From: Lachnospira hominis (ex Liu et al. 2021)
Lineage (GTDB): Bacteria > Bacillota > Clostridia > Lachnospirales > Lachnospiraceae
NCBI RefSeq assembly: GCF_014287955.1
Contig: NZ_JACOPD010000004.1
Location: 240,141-304,140, forward strand
DNA: 64,000 nt
Direction of reading: 5' to 3'
The translations under genes were made by a program, and so were the position numbers. The first letter of the stretch is position 1, and each line of letters begins with the position of its first letter. A model generated the notes under the pieces. It was given only the letters and a program-made list of their open reading frames with translations, did no database searches and had not been told where the DNA came from. Shown here in pieces: positions 9,150 to 19,339 of this stretch.

Positions 9150-9170
9150 TTCATAGCAAACCACTATGAA
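9150..9170. promoter_or_regulatory. Operator-like inverted repeat after the -10 box
   Basis: TTCATAG, seven bases, CTATGAA: a perfect 7-7-7 palindrome covering the expected start of transcription. The Rrf2 protein encoded just upstream is the obvious candidate to bind it; that link is inference. Confidence 0.6.
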
Positions 9171-9237
9171 AACAAGGATATTAATAATTAAGAATATAAC
9201 AGCGATGTTTTAATTACTCGCGGAAAAGAGGAATGTT

Positions 9238-10548
9238 ATGGCAAAGAAAGCATACAAAGACAGAGATTTAAAATTTGAAACATTACAGCTTCATGTAGGA
9301 CAGGAAACTGCAGACCCGGTTACAGATGCAAGAGCAGTACCTATTTATCAGACATCATCATTTGTATTCCACAATTCACAGCATGCGGCTGACCGTTTTG
9401 CGTTAAAGGATGCAGGTAACATTTATGGCAGACTTACAAATCCTACAGAAGATGTTTTCGAGAAGAGAATGGCTGCTCTTGAAGGCGGTGTCGCAGCTCT
9501 TGCTGTAGCATCAGGTGCAGCAGCTGTTGCTTATACAATTCAGAATCTTGCATTTGCAGGTGACCATATCGTAGCCGCAAAGAATATTTATGGTGGTACA
9601 TATAACTATCTTGCACATACAATCGTTGATTACGGTGTTACTACAACATTCGTTGATCCTCTTGATGTTAAGAATTTTGAAGATGCAATCCAGGATAACA
9701 CAAAGGCTCTTTATATCGAGACACTTGGCAATCCTAATTCAGAAGTTGCAGATATTGAAGCTATTGCTAAGATTGCACATGCTCACAACATTCCGCTTGT
9801 AATCGATAGCACATTTGCAACTCCATATCTTGTTCGTCCATTTGAATATGGTGCTGATATCGTTATTCATTCAGCAACTAAGTTTATCGGCGGACACGGT
9901 ACAACAATCGGTGGTGTAATTGTTGATGGCGGTAAGTTTGACTGGAAAGCATCAGGCAAATTCCCACAGTTTACAGAGCCTAACGAAAGCTATCACGGAA
10001 TCAGCTTTGTTGATGCAGCAGGCCCAGCAGCATTTATTACAAGAATTCGTGCCATTATCCTTCGTGATACAGGTGCTACAATTTCACCAATCCATTCATG
10101 GATTTTCCTTCAGGGACTTGAGACACTTTCATTAAGAGTTGAGCGTCACGTTGAGAATGCATTGAAGGTTGTTGATTACCTTTCAAAGAATCCGTTGGTA
10201 GAAAAAGTAAATCATCCGGCAGTTACGGATGACCCTGAACAGCAGAGACTTTATAAGAAATATTTCCCTAACGGCGGCGGCTCAATTTTTACATTTGAAA
10301 TCAAGGGTGATGCTGAGACAGCTAAGAAGTTTATCGATAATCTTGAATTATTCTCACTTCTTGCCAATGTAGCCGATGTTAAGTCACTTGCTATTCATCC
10401 GGCTTCAACAACTCATTCTGAGCTTAACGAAGCAGAGCTTCTCGATCAGGGAATCAAGCCTAATACAATTCGTCTTTCAATTGGTACAGAAAATATTGAT
10501 GATATTATTGAAGACCTTGACGAAGCATTTAAGGCTATTTCAGAATAA
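9238..10548 (+). CDS. metY: O-acetylhomoserine sulfhydrylase (aminocarboxypropyltransferase)
   Basis: A PLP enzyme of the Cys/Met metabolism family, 436 aa. It joins sulfide to O-acetylhomoserine to give homocysteine, and some members also make cysteine. Visible motifs are the cofactor-binding [17 protein letters not shown], the substrate region YGRLTNPT, and the PLP lysine in [11 protein letters not shown] near residue 213. The 60-residue stretch [12 protein letters not shown] onward, typical of MetY and absent from MetB, supports the assignment. SD AGAGGA is close to the ATG at 9238. Transcribed from its own promoter, with an operator that points to sulfur-responsive control. Confidence 0.92.
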   Translation: MAKKAYKDRDLKFETLQLHVGQETADPVTDARAVPIYQTSSFVFHNSQHAADRFALKDAGNIYGRLTNPTEDVFEKRMAALEGGVAALAVASGAAAVAYTIQNLAFAGDHIVAAKNIYGGTYNYLAHTIVDYGVTTTFVDPLDVKNFEDAIQDNTKALYIETLGNPNSEVADIEAIAKIAHAHNIPLVIDSTFATPYLVRPFEYGADIVIHSATKFIGGHGTTIGGVIVDGGKFDWKASGKFPQFTEPNESYHGISFVDAAGPAAFITRIRAIILRDTGATISPIHSWIFLQGLETLSLRVERHVENALKVVDYLSKNPLVEKVNHPAVTDDPEQQRLYKKYFPNGGGSIFTFEIKGDAETAKKFIDNLELFSLLANVADVKSLAIHPASTTHSELNEAELLDQGIKPNTIRLSIGTENIDDIIEDLDEAFKAISE

Positions 10549-10592
10549 GATTCTGACCGGGACATTTTATCGTAATAATTGAATATTTAGTC

Positions 10593-10621
10593 TTGTCTTA
10601 TAAAAACATATGTGATAATAT
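10593..10621 (+). promoter_or_regulatory. Promoter of the thrS T-box leader
   Basis: TTGTCT (10593-10598), a 17-base spacer and TAATAT (10616-10621), with start of transcription expected near 10628. Confidence 0.5.
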
Positions 10622-10631
10622 GTACTCAAAT

Positions 10632-10904
10632 ATTGAAAAGACTTTGACGGAAAGAGTAGTGTATTTAAGCCATACAGAGAGGATTACATCTGCTGAGAGT
10701 ATTCCATGAAACTGATTACATGAAAACCACTCCTGAGTTGTATGCGAAAGATTACCGGTTGGTTCCGTTTTCCCAAGCATTACCGCATAGCTGCGTTAAA
10801 GGTGTAAGGAATATGTGTTAGTATTCCGTGAGTGAAAGATAAGGTGGAACCGTGTTATATGCACCCTTGGTTAAGCATTTAAGCTTGACTTGGGGTGCTT
10901 TTTT
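10632..10904 (+). promoter_or_regulatory. T-box riboswitch (threonine)
   Basis: The leader RNA reads uncharged tRNA-Thr and decides between termination and thrS expression. The T-box sequence AGGTGGAACCGTGT is at 10842-10855. The terminator is GCACCC (10861-10866) with GGGGTGC and a T-run (10892-10904). In stem I the specifier codon is probably ACC (Thr) at 10726-10728, followed by the expected purine. Confidence 0.9.
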
Positions 10905-10942
10905 CAATATTAATTTTTATTAATTTAAGGAGCAGAGTTAAA

Positions 10943-12709
10943 ATGGTAAATTTTAAAGAAGATGAAAATTTAAAAACACTGAATCATTCATGTGCACATT
11001 TGATGGCACAGGCTGTAAAGCATCTTTATCCTGATGCAAAGTTCTGGGTAGGACCTGTTGTTGCAGAAGGTTTTTACTATGATATCGACCTCGGAGACAG
11101 AGTTATAAGAGATGAGGATATTGCAGCTATAGAGAAAGAAATGAAAAAGGTTGCAAAGACAGGTAAGAAGATTATCCGCCGTGAGATTTCAAAACAGGAA
11201 GCTATGGAACTTTTTAAGGATGATGAATATAAGATTGACCTTATTTCAAACCTTGAAGACGGTACTATTACATGCTACGATCAGGGAGATTTCACAGACC
11301 TCTGCCGTGGACCTCATGTTGATAATGTAAAGCTTTGCCGTAACTTCAAGCTTATCAAACATTCAGGCGTTTACTGGAAGGGTGACAGCAAGAATAAAGT
11401 ATTGCAGAGAATTTATGGTGTATGTTTTCCTACAGCAGAGGAACTTGAGGCTCATCTTGCACTTCTTGAGGAAGCAAAAGAGCGTGACCACAGAAAAATC
11501 GGTAAGGATATGCAGCTTTTCATGTCTGATGACCTTATTGGACGCGGTCTTCCGATGTTCCTTCCAAAGGGTTATGTAATATGGCAGGAACTTGAAAATT
11601 ATATCAAGGCAAAAGAAAGAAAGAATGGATATCTTCACGTAATGACACCTTGTGTTGGTACTGTAAACCTTTATAAGACATCAGGCCACTGGGATCATTA
11701 CAAAGAAAATATGTTCCCTGCAATGGAAGTTGAAGGCGAATCATTCGTATTAAGACCTATGAACTGTCCTCATCACATGATGATATATGCTAACAGAATG
11801 CACTCATACAAGGATTTACCTATAAGAATAGGTGAGATTGCACACGATTTCAGATTCGAGGCAAGTGGTACACTTAAAGGTATCGAGAGAGGCAGACATT
11901 TTTGTCAGAATGATGCACATCTTTTTGTTACACCAGAGCAGATTGAAGATGAGTTCAAGAAAGTAGTTGATCTTATTTTCAGCACATACAAGGATTTCGG
12001 AATCACAGATTACCGCTGTGTACTTTCACTCAGAGACCCTGAGGACAAGGTAAAGTACCATGATGATGATGAGATGTGGAATAATGCAGAAAACGCTCTC
12101 AGACGTGTTCTTGATGATATCGGAATTGAGTATACAGAAGAAATCGGTGAGGCTGCATTCTACGGTCCTAAGCTTGATGTAAATGTTAAGCCGGCTATCG
12201 GTAACGAATATACACTTTCAACATGTCAGCTTGATTTCTGCCTTCCGGCTAAGTTTAATCTTTCATATATTGACAAGGACGGCGAGAAAAAGACACCTGT
12301 TGTACTTCACAGAGCTATTCTTGGTTCTCTTGACAGATTTATGGCATATATACTTGAGGAGACAAAGGGTAACCTTCCGTTATGGCTTGCTCCTGTTCAG
12401 GCAAGAGTTATGCCTGTAACTACAGATAACGAAGAACTTGTTGCATATGCACAGAAAGTATGCGACGCACTTGAAGCTGAGAACGTAAGAGTAGAGCTTG
12501 ACGCAAGAGCAGAAAAACTCGGATATCGTATGCGTGAAGGACAGGTTCAGAAAGTTCCATACCTTCTTGTAATCGGTAACAATGAAAAAGAAGAAAATAC
12601 AGTATCTTACAGACTTCACGGTGAGCAGAAAACTACAACGGTATCACTTGATGAATTTGTCGAAAAAGTTAAGACTCAGATTGCAACAAAGGCATTAGAG
12701 ATTAACTAA
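10943..12709 (+). CDS. thrS: Threonine--tRNA ligase, without TGS domain
   Basis: Class II synthetase of 588 aa. The editing domain begins almost at once with HSCAH (His15, His19), which normally follows a 60-residue TGS domain; that domain is absent here. The catalytic core shows [10 protein letters not shown] with the zinc Cys, [14 protein letters not shown], and motif 3 around [13 protein letters not shown]; the HGTP anticodon domain ends the protein. The ATG at 10943 has AAGGAG ten bases upstream, and the longer frame from 10895 would start inside the T-box terminator. Controlled by the upstream T-box. Confidence 0.95.
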   Translation: MVNFKEDENLKTLNHSCAHLMAQAVKHLYPDAKFWVGPVVAEGFYYDIDLGDRVIRDEDIAAIEKEMKKVAKTGKKIIRREISKQEAMELFKDDEYKIDLISNLEDGTITCYDQGDFTDLCRGPHVDNVKLCRNFKLIKHSGVYWKGDSKNKVLQRIYGVCFPTAEELEAHLALLEEAKERDHRKIGKDMQLFMSDDLIGRGLPMFLPKGYVIWQELENYIKAKERKNGYLHVMTPCVGTVNLYKTSGHWDHYKENMFPAMEVEGESFVLRPMNCPHHMMIYANRMHSYKDLPIRIGEIAHDFRFEASGTLKGIERGRHFCQNDAHLFVTPEQIEDEFKKVVDLIFSTYKDFGITDYRCVLSLRDPEDKVKYHDDDEMWNNAENALRRVLDDIGIEYTEEIGEAAFYGPKLDVNVKPAIGNEYTLSTCQLDFCLPAKFNLSYIDKDGEKKTPVVLHRAILGSLDRFMAYILEETKGNLPLWLAPVQARVMPVTTDNEELVAYAQKVCDALEAENVRVELDARAEKLGYRMREGQVQKVPYLLVIGNNEKEENTVSYRLHGEQKTTTVSLDEFVEKVKTQIATKALEIN

Positions 12710-12725
12710 TACGTATGTCTTTATG

Positions 12726-12755
12726 AAAGCCCTGCCTTTTGAGCAGGGCTTTTTT
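12726..12755 (+). terminator. Terminator of thrS
   Basis: AAAGCCCTGC (12726-12735) pairs with GCAGGGCTTT (12743-12752), then T. It ends only about 20 bases before the glpK start codon. Confidence 0.9.
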
Positions 12756-12776
12756 GATAATAAATCAGGAGGAGTT

Positions 12777-14285
12777 ATGGGCAGATATATTATGGCACTT
12801 GACCAGGGGACAACAAGCTCAAGGTGCATTTTATTTGATAAAAAGGGAAATATTATATCAAAATCATCAAAAGAATATGAACAGATTTATCCGAAAGAAG
12901 GCTGGGTTGAGCACAATCCGATGGAGATATGGTCATCACAGCTTGGTGTTGCCATTGAAGCTATGGCAATGGTTAATGTTCCGGCAGATGATATTGAAGC
13001 AATAGGAATTACAAATCAGAGAGAAACGACAATTATATGGGATAAAAAGACTGGAAAACCTGTATACAATGCGATTGTGTGGCAGTGCAGAAGAACAGCT
13101 GATTCAGTTGAAAAAATAATGCATGATGATAATATGGCAGATACTATCAAAAAAAAGACAGGGCTTATTCCTGATGCGTATTTCAGTGCGACAAAGATTG
13201 CATGGATATTGGATAATGTTGACGGAGCAAGAGAAAAAGCAGAAAATGGAGAACTTGCATTTGGAACAGTTGATACATGGCTTATCTGGAATCTTACTAA
13301 GGGAAAAGTTCATGCGACAGATTATACCAATGCTGCAAGAACAATGCTGTTTAATATTCATACACTTGAGTGGGATAAAGAACTTCTGGAATATTTTAAT
13401 ATTCCTGAAAACATGCTGCCGCAGGTTAAGCCATCAAGCTGTATATATGGTGAAACTGATAAATCAGTATTTGGCAGTTCAATTATAATTGCCGGTGCTG
13501 CAGGCGACCAGCAGAGTGCATTGTTTGGACAGTGCTGTTTTAATCCGGGTGAAGTGAAAAATACATATGGAACAGGATGTTTTTTGCTTATGAATACGGG
13601 AAATAATCCTATTTATTCAGATAACGGACTACTCACAACTCTTGCAGCCGGAAGTACAAAAGATAAACCTGAGTATGCACTCGAGGGAAGCGTATTTGTT
13701 GCCGGAGCAGTTGTACAGTGGCTCCGTGATGAATTAAGGATGATTAAAGATGCAGCATCAACAAAAGAGTATGCCATGAAAGTTGAAAATACGGCCGGAG
13801 TATATATTGTTCCTGCATTTTCAGGGCTTGGTGCACCATATTGGAATCCGTATGCAAGAGGAACGGTTGTGGGTCTTACAAGAGGTACAAAAAAAGAACA
13901 TTTTATAAGAGCTGCACTTGAATCAATAGCCTATCAGGCTGATGATGTTATACGTGCAATGGAAAAGTCAGCAGATATTAAGCTTAGTGGACTTAAAGTA
14001 GATGGTGGTGCCAGTGCAAATGAGTTTCTTATGCAGTTTCAGTCTGATATAACAGGTGAGAGCGTAATACGCCCATCATGTATAGAGACAACAGCTCTTG
14101 GTGCAGCATATCTTGCAGGTCTTGCAACGGGATATTGGAAAGATAAAGATGAGATAAAGAAAAACTGGCGTCTTGGTGCAGAATACGATGCCCATATGAG
14201 TCCGGATGAAAGAAGAAAACTTCTTAAAAACTGGAAACATGCTGTTAATTCGGCTTTGTTCTGGGCAGAGGCAGCTGAGAAATAG
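12777..14285 (+). CDS. glpK: Glycerol kinase
   Basis: Phosphorylates glycerol to glycerol 3-phosphate with ATP. FGGY-family protein of 502 aa with the phosphate-binding loop DQGTTSSR at residues 9-16, the GWVEHNP substrate loop, QCRRTAD, and the C-terminal signature [16 protein letters not shown]. The start at 12777 follows a perfect AGGAGG; an upstream frame opening at 12723 runs through the thrS terminator and is rejected. No glpF or glpD is adjacent. The thrS terminator sits just before it, so it may be expressed by read-through or from a promoter not identified. Confidence 0.95.
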   Translation: MGRYIMALDQGTTSSRCILFDKKGNIISKSSKEYEQIYPKEGWVEHNPMEIWSSQLGVAIEAMAMVNVPADDIEAIGITNQRETTIIWDKKTGKPVYNAIVWQCRRTADSVEKIMHDDNMADTIKKKTGLIPDAYFSATKIAWILDNVDGAREKAENGELAFGTVDTWLIWNLTKGKVHATDYTNAARTMLFNIHTLEWDKELLEYFNIPENMLPQVKPSSCIYGETDKSVFGSSIIIAGAAGDQQSALFGQCCFNPGEVKNTYGTGCFLLMNTGNNPIYSDNGLLTTLAAGSTKDKPEYALEGSVFVAGAVVQWLRDELRMIKDAASTKEYAMKVENTAGVYIVPAFSGLGAPYWNPYARGTVVGLTRGTKKEHFIRAALESIAYQADDVIRAMEKSADIKLSGLKVDGGASANEFLMQFQSDITGESVIRPSCIETTALGAAYLAGLATGYWKDKDEIKKNWRLGAEYDAHMSPDERRKLLKNWKHAVNSALFWAEAAEK

Positions 14286-14328
14286 TCCGTAGGTATGTGA
14301 GAATGTAATAATTAGTAAGAAAATCCGC

Positions 14329-14357
14329 TGGACAAATAATATTATTATTGCTATACT
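14329..14357 (+). promoter_or_regulatory. Promoter before the ABC ATPase gene
   Basis: TGGACA (14329-14334), a 17-base spacer, TATACT (14352-14357). The transcript would carry the hairpin/SD leader described next. Confidence 0.6.
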
Positions 14358-14387
14358 GTTTATAGTAACTATTGAACGTGATTATTT

Positions 14388-14452
14388 GGGGAGGGTAAGT
14401 CCTTTCACCGAAAAATTGGGATTTTGCTATGCAAAATAAGGAGGGTTTTTGG
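14388..14452 (+). promoter_or_regulatory. Tandem SD/hairpin leader element (copy 1)
   Basis: A first SD-like GGGAGGG (14388-14394), then a TCCTT able to pair with an SD (near 14398), then hairpin ATTTTGC-TAT-GCAAAAT directly followed by AAGGAGGG (14438-14445) and the start codon. The order and the 50-base period match the leaders of the metal-efflux operon and of trpD, although this copy is the most diverged. Confidence 0.55.
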
Positions 14453-15340
14453 ATGGAATTACAATTAGAGCATTTAAGCAAAACATATGGAACAGTTCAG
14501 GCACTTAAAGATATCTCTTATACTTTTAAGCCGGGAATATATGGAATTCTTGGTGCTAATGGTGCCGGTAAGAGCACGATGATTAATCTTATTACAGATA
14601 ATGTCGCAAGAGACAAAGGAAGTGCCGGTGGAAGTATACTGTATGATGGTCAGGATATATTAAAGCTTGGCAGCAGATTCAGGGGCATAATCGGATATAT
14701 GCCACAGCAACAGGGATTTTATGAGGATTTCTCGCCTAAAGCATTTTTAAGATATATGGCTGAGATAAAGGGAATAAAAGGAAAGAATGAAAAAGGGCAG
14801 ACGGTAAAAGAACAGATTGATGAGCTTCTTGAAGTTGTTAATCTGACCGGTGTTGCATATAAAAAAATCGGTGGATTTTCAGGAGGCATGAAACAAAGAG
14901 TCCTTTTGGCACAGGCACTGCTAGGTGATCCTGATATTCTTATTCTTGATGAGCCGACTGCCGGTCTTGACCCTAAAGAGAGAATTGCAATCCGCAATTA
15001 TATTGCAGAACTTTCACGCAATAAGATTATACTTTTTGCAACACATGTTGTAAGTGATATAGAATGTATAGCTGATTATGTTCTTCTTCTGAAGAAAGGT
15101 GAGATTATTGCAATGGGAACACCTGTAGAACTTATAGAGAAGATGCATGGAAAGGTAGCAGAGATTACATGTACTCTCGATGAAGTTGGCAAACTGCAGG
15201 AGAAGTATCATATTGGTAATATCAGACAGAGAAAGAATGGTATTGCATTACGCCTTGTTGGAGATGAGCTTCCGGATGAGGCTGTTATGGTTGATGAAAA
15301 TATTGACCTTGAAGATGTTTATTTATATTACTTTGAATAG
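14453..15340 (+). CDS. ABC transporter ATP-binding protein (ABC-2 type, orphan)
   Basis: An ATPase subunit of 295 aa: Walker A GANGAGKST (near residue 38), Q-loop in YMPQQQGF, signature FSGGMKQR, Walker B ILILDEPTAGLDP and H-loop ATHVVSDIE. The C-terminal 70 residues carry an extra domain like those of exporters for peptides, sodium or lipids. No permease gene follows; the next gene is sbcD, only 17 bases on. The partner must be elsewhere or lost. The ATG at 14453 follows AAGGAGG; an ATG at 14429 lies inside the leader hairpin. Confidence 0.85.
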   Translation: MELQLEHLSKTYGTVQALKDISYTFKPGIYGILGANGAGKSTMINLITDNVARDKGSAGGSILYDGQDILKLGSRFRGIIGYMPQQQGFYEDFSPKAFLRYMAEIKGIKGKNEKGQTVKEQIDELLEVVNLTGVAYKKIGGFSGGMKQRVLLAQALLGDPDILILDEPTAGLDPKERIAIRNYIAELSRNKIILFATHVVSDIECIADYVLLLKKGEIIAMGTPVELIEKMHGKVAEITCTLDEVGKLQEKYHIGNIRQRKNGIALRLVGDELPDEAVMVDENIDLEDVYLYYFE

Positions 15341-15357
15341 AAGAGGTGTTTGGTAAG

Positions 15358-16479
15358 ATGAAGTTTGCTCATATAGCTGATTTACATATAGGTAAAAGAG
15401 TAAATGACTTTTCCATGCTTGAAGAACAAAGGTATATTTTTAAAGAAATAATTGAAATCATCAGACATGAAGATGCAGATGCTGTGCTGGTGGCTGGAGA
15501 CATATATGATAAGTCACAGCCATCAGCGGAAGCTGTAGCATTGTGTGATGATTTTTTTTATTCTCTATCCAGGCTGGATAAGGATATTTTTATAATAAGT
15601 GGTAACCATGACTGTCCTGAAAGAATTGCATATGGTGCAAGACTTCTTGAAAATACAAAGTTTCATATAGCTCCTGTATTTAATGGCGAGATGAAAAGAA
15701 CCGAACTTTTTGATGAATTTGGGAAGGTTAATGTATACATGCTTCCGTTTGTAAAACCTGTCGGAGTAAGAAAGTATATTGGCACAGCAGATAACTATAC
15801 ACAGGCGGTTAAAGCTGTCATTGACAAAGCTGATATTAATCAGGAAGAGAGAAATATTCTTGTTGCACATCAGTTTGTTACAGGTGCATTAAGATGTGAC
15901 TCCGAAGAACTGACAGTTGGAACACTTGATAATGTGGATGCAACAGTTTTTGACAAATTTGATTATGTTGCACTTGGACATATTCACAGACCGCAATGTG
16001 TTGGAAGAGAAAGTATAAGATACAGCGGTTCGCCGTTAAAGTATTCATTTTCTGAGATTAATCATACGAAGTCTGTAACGATAGCAGATGTTGGAGACAA
16101 TGATATTACAATAAAAACAGTACCACTGAAACCATTCCATGACATGGTTCATCTTAAAGGTGAATTTAAAGAATTGATGACGCCGGGCAGCCACATTTTT
16201 AATACAGATGATTATATATATGTTACACTGACAGATGAGCAGGATATACCTGATGCAATTGGAAGACTGAGAATATTATATCCGAATATAATGAAGCTTG
16301 ATTATGATAATACAAGGACAAGAAAATATAATGATTCATTTGAGGATGATATTGAGCAAAGACAGGAAAAACAGCCAATTGAACTGTTTGAAGAATTATA
16401 TGAACTTCAGAATAATCAGCAAATGGATAATGAGCAGAGAGAATATATCAATCATATAATAGAGGAGATCTGGGTATGA
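15358..16479 (+). CDS. sbcD: Nuclease SbcCD subunit D
   Basis: Mre11-type metallophosphoesterase nuclease of 373 aa that opens hairpins and trims blocked DNA ends together with SbcC. The five metal motifs are visible: ADLHIGK, AGDIYDK, SGNHDCPER, a His in LVAHQF and GHIHRP. The ATG at 15358 gives the expected MKFAHIADLHIGK start; a GTG at 15346 lacks an SD. The gene overlaps sbcC by four bases (ATGA). Confidence 0.94.
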   Translation: MKFAHIADLHIGKRVNDFSMLEEQRYIFKEIIEIIRHEDADAVLVAGDIYDKSQPSAEAVALCDDFFYSLSRLDKDIFIISGNHDCPERIAYGARLLENTKFHIAPVFNGEMKRTELFDEFGKVNVYMLPFVKPVGVRKYIGTADNYTQAVKAVIDKADINQEERNILVAHQFVTGALRCDSEELTVGTLDNVDATVFDKFDYVALGHIHRPQCVGRESIRYSGSPLKYSFSEINHTKSVTIADVGDNDITIKTVPLKPFHDMVHLKGEFKELMTPGSHIFNTDDYIYVTLTDEQDIPDAIGRLRILYPNIMKLDYDNTRTRKYNDSFEDDIEQRQEKQPIELFEELYELQNNQQMDNEQREYINHIIEEIWV

Positions 16480-19247
16480 GACCATTATATTTGGAAATGT
16501 CTGCATTTGGACCATATGCAGATGTCACAAAACTTGACATGGACAAGCTTGGAAATAAAGGAATTTATCTGATAACAGGTGATACAGGAGCAGGTAAGAC
16601 TACAATTTTTGATGGAATTACATATGCATTATATGGTGAAGCAAGTGGAAGTAACAGGACATCAGCAATGTTAAGATGCAGGTATGCCCGACCTGATATT
16701 GCAACATATGTTGAGATGGAATTTGAACTGCGTGGTGAAAAGTACCGTATAAGACGTAATCCTGAATACATGCGTCCATCAAAAAGAGGACAATCAGAAG
16801 GCAGGATGACAAAAGAACCGGCAAGAGCAGAAATCTCACTTCCGGATGGAAGCATAGTTACAGGGATTTCTAATGTCAACAGACAGGTTATTGAACTTAT
16901 GGGTTTGGATAAAAACCAGTTTACCCAGATTTCGATGATAGCACAGGGTGATTTTATGAAGTTGCTGTTAGCCGGTACTAATCAGCGTATGGAGATTTTC
17001 CGTGAAATATTTAAGACAAAACCATATCTTGATTTACAGGAACGATTAAAGCAGGAATCACTTGAATTAGGGCGAAAAATGCAGGAATCATCAAGGATGA
17101 TCAGTCAGTATATGTCATCAGTTATGCCGGATAGTGAAGGGTATGAGCTATCTACAGATTCAGAGATAAGTACAATTATTGCAAGGGATAAAATGCGTCT
17201 TGGTGGTCTTGAAGAAGAAAAGGCTGCAACAGACAGAAGAATAACAGAATTAGATGTTTATTCCGGTAAGCTTACACAAGCTGTCAATGTTCTTGAAAAT
17301 TATAATAAAGCGAGCAATGATTTAAAAAAGTATGAAAAAGAATATAATAACGTTGAAGAAGAATATAAAACATATGATGAGCGTGCAAAGATAAGCAGCC
17401 GTATGGCACTTGAAGTGAGTGAGCATACAAAAGACCTTGAAAAATACAATAAGGCAGCAGACCTTAATCGGGATAACAGACAGCTGGAAAATGAGATAAA
17501 AAAAGAAGAAAATAATCTTATTGATGAATCTGAAAAGATGAAAAAAATGGTTGAAAAACTTTCAGAGTATGAGACATTGTATAAAAAACTTGATGATTGC
17601 AATGCAATGCTTGAGAAGGAAAATGCTGTTTATGAAAATTTGAATCAGCGAAGGCAGGTAATTGCAAAGGTTATTCTTAATTGTGATGCTGACAAAGAAA
17701 ATATTAATAGTGCCTATAAATATGCAAAAAAATATAATGAGGCGGATGAATCATTAAAAAAACAGCAGATAAAATATACAATGCTTGAGAATGCATATTA
17801 TGACGGACAGGCGGGAATTCTGGCTCAAAGATTAAAGGATAATGAGCCATGTCCTGTATGTGGTTCTACAGTTCATCCTGATATTGCAAAGCTTGCAGAT
17901 GATATTCCTGATAAAGATACTCTGGACAATGAAAAGAAGAAAACAGATGAATTATCGAAAATACGTTCTGAACTCAGTTCAAAATCAGGAGTCGCACAAG
18001 GAAAAGCAGAAACTTCACATAGTACACTTTTGCTTGAATGGAATTCGATTTCCGGTGAAACTGTGCCGGGAACTATGGTTGAACAGACGCGTGCTATATC
18101 AGATGGTCTTATAAGGTATGAGAATGAAAATAATAATAAAATAAAAGAGAGTGAAAATAAGATTGCTGATATAAAAAGACAGGTGCTTCTAAAGCAGGAA
18201 TATGAACAGACAATTACAGAATGTAAAGATAATATTGAAAAAAAGAAGCAATTTATTTCATCGCTTGAGAAATCTCTGGAAGTAAAAAAAGAGACGTTAA
18301 GACAGCAGACCGGACAATATGTTGAGATTGTAAAAATGCTTAAATATGAGGATATTGAAAAGGCTAAAAAAAAGCTTGAAGAAGAAATTGCGGCAAAGAA
18401 GTCTTTTGACGAGGAACTTAATAAGATAAAAAGTGATTATGATAATGCTAAGTTTAATTTTATTACATGCAGACAGCGTGCGGATGATTTGAAAAAACAG
18501 ATTGAATCATTTGATAATATTGAGAATATTGAGCAGAAAGTCAGCGATTGCAACAGAAAAAGAAAAGAAAATGCAGACTTATCATCAAAGCTGGGAGAGC
18601 AGATTAATACAATAAAATTAAGAATAAGCACTAATACAAAGATTTTATCAGAAATTGAAAAAATTAATAAGAACATTGAAAATACAAGCAAAAAGTGGCA
18701 GATAGTAAATTCATTGTCTTCGACTGCAAACGGAACAATATCGGGAAAAGAAAAAATACTCCTTGAAACATATGTGCAGATGTCATACTTTGACAGAATT
18801 ATTAAAAAAGCCAATATCAGGTTTATGATGATGACATCAGGAAGGTACGAGCTTGTAAGAAGTGTCAATCCTGAGAATTTACGCAGTCAGAGCGGGTTGG
18901 AACTCGATGTTTATGACCATTATAATGCTGTTGTAAGAAGTGTTAAGACATTGTCAGGTGGAGAGTCGTTTATGGCATCTCTTTCACTTGCACTTGGTTT
19001 ATCTGATGAGGTTCAGTCGTCATCTGGTGGTATTCAGGTAGATACGATGTTTGTAGATGAAGGATTTGGCTCGCTTGATGAAGAATCTTTAAATCAGGCA
19101 TTAAATGCTCTATGGCAGCTTGCAGATTCAAACCGTCTTATCGGCATAATATCACATGTTGGTGAGTTGAAAAACAGAATTGAGAACCAGATTATAGTAA
19201 AGAAAAAAAGAACCGGTGGAAGCGAAGCAGTTATAATAACTGGTTAG
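16476..19247 (+). CDS. sbcC: Nuclease SbcCD subunit C
   Basis: Rad50-type ATPase of 923 aa that bridges DNA and drives SbcD. Walker A GDTGAGKTT is near residue 35. Two long coiled-coil arms surround the zinc hook CPVCG near residue 459. The ABC signature LSGGES is near 828 and Walker B VDTMFVDEGFGSLD near 855. The arms are Lys/Glu/Asn-rich, as usual. Translation is coupled to sbcD through a four-base overlap, and a bidirectional terminator follows. SbcCD limits palindromes and so could affect the many inverted repeats in this replicon. Confidence 0.94.
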   Translation: MRPLYLEMSAFGPYADVTKLDMDKLGNKGIYLITGDTGAGKTTIFDGITYALYGEASGSNRTSAMLRCRYARPDIATYVEMEFELRGEKYRIRRNPEYMRPSKRGQSEGRMTKEPARAEISLPDGSIVTGISNVNRQVIELMGLDKNQFTQISMIAQGDFMKLLLAGTNQRMEIFREIFKTKPYLDLQERLKQESLELGRKMQESSRMISQYMSSVMPDSEGYELSTDSEISTIIARDKMRLGGLEEEKAATDRRITELDVYSGKLTQAVNVLENYNKASNDLKKYEKEYNNVEEEYKTYDERAKISSRMALEVSEHTKDLEKYNKAADLNRDNRQLENEIKKEENNLIDESEKMKKMVEKLSEYETLYKKLDDCNAMLEKENAVYENLNQRRQVIAKVILNCDADKENINSAYKYAKKYNEADESLKKQQIKYTMLENAYYDGQAGILAQRLKDNEPCPVCGSTVHPDIAKLADDIPDKDTLDNEKKKTDELSKIRSELSSKSGVAQGKAETSHSTLLLEWNSISGETVPGTMVEQTRAISDGLIRYENENNNKIKESENKIADIKRQVLLKQEYEQTITECKDNIEKKKQFISSLEKSLEVKKETLRQQTGQYVEIVKMLKYEDIEKAKKKLEEEIAAKKSFDEELNKIKSDYDNAKFNFITCRQRADDLKKQIESFDNIENIEQKVSDCNRKRKENADLSSKLGEQINTIKLRISTNTKILSEIEKINKNIENTSKKWQIVNSLSSTANGTISGKEKILLETYVQMSYFDRIIKKANIRFMMMTSGRYELVRSVNPENLRSQSGLELDVYDHYNAVVRSVKTLSGGESFMASLSLALGLSDEVQSSSGGIQVDTMFVDEGFGSLDEESLNQALNALWQLADSNRLIGIISHVGELKNRIENQIIVKKKRTGGSEAVIITG

Positions 19248-19249
19248 AA

Positions 19250-19300
19250 AAAATACAGGATTGTAATGATGTGGCTGCACATTACAGTCCTGTATTTTCA
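19250..19300. terminator. Bidirectional terminator between sbcC and the GltD-like gene
   Basis: AAATACAGGA (19251-19260) pairs with TCCTGTATTT (19288-19297), with further pairing of TGTAATG inside. Confidence 0.85.
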
Positions 19301-19339
19301 TAATATTTATGGCTCTAAACTTTATCTGGTTGTAAAGTT

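Noticed and set aside
9085..9237. SAM or T-box riboswitch before the sulfhydrylase gene
   Set aside because: The leader is under 100 bases and has a promoter and palindromes but no SAM-I core or T-box sequence.
17300..18868. Long minus frames inside sbcC (100 and 143 codons)
   Set aside because: Ser/Leu/Phe-rich mirror of the Lys/Glu coiled coil; no SD.
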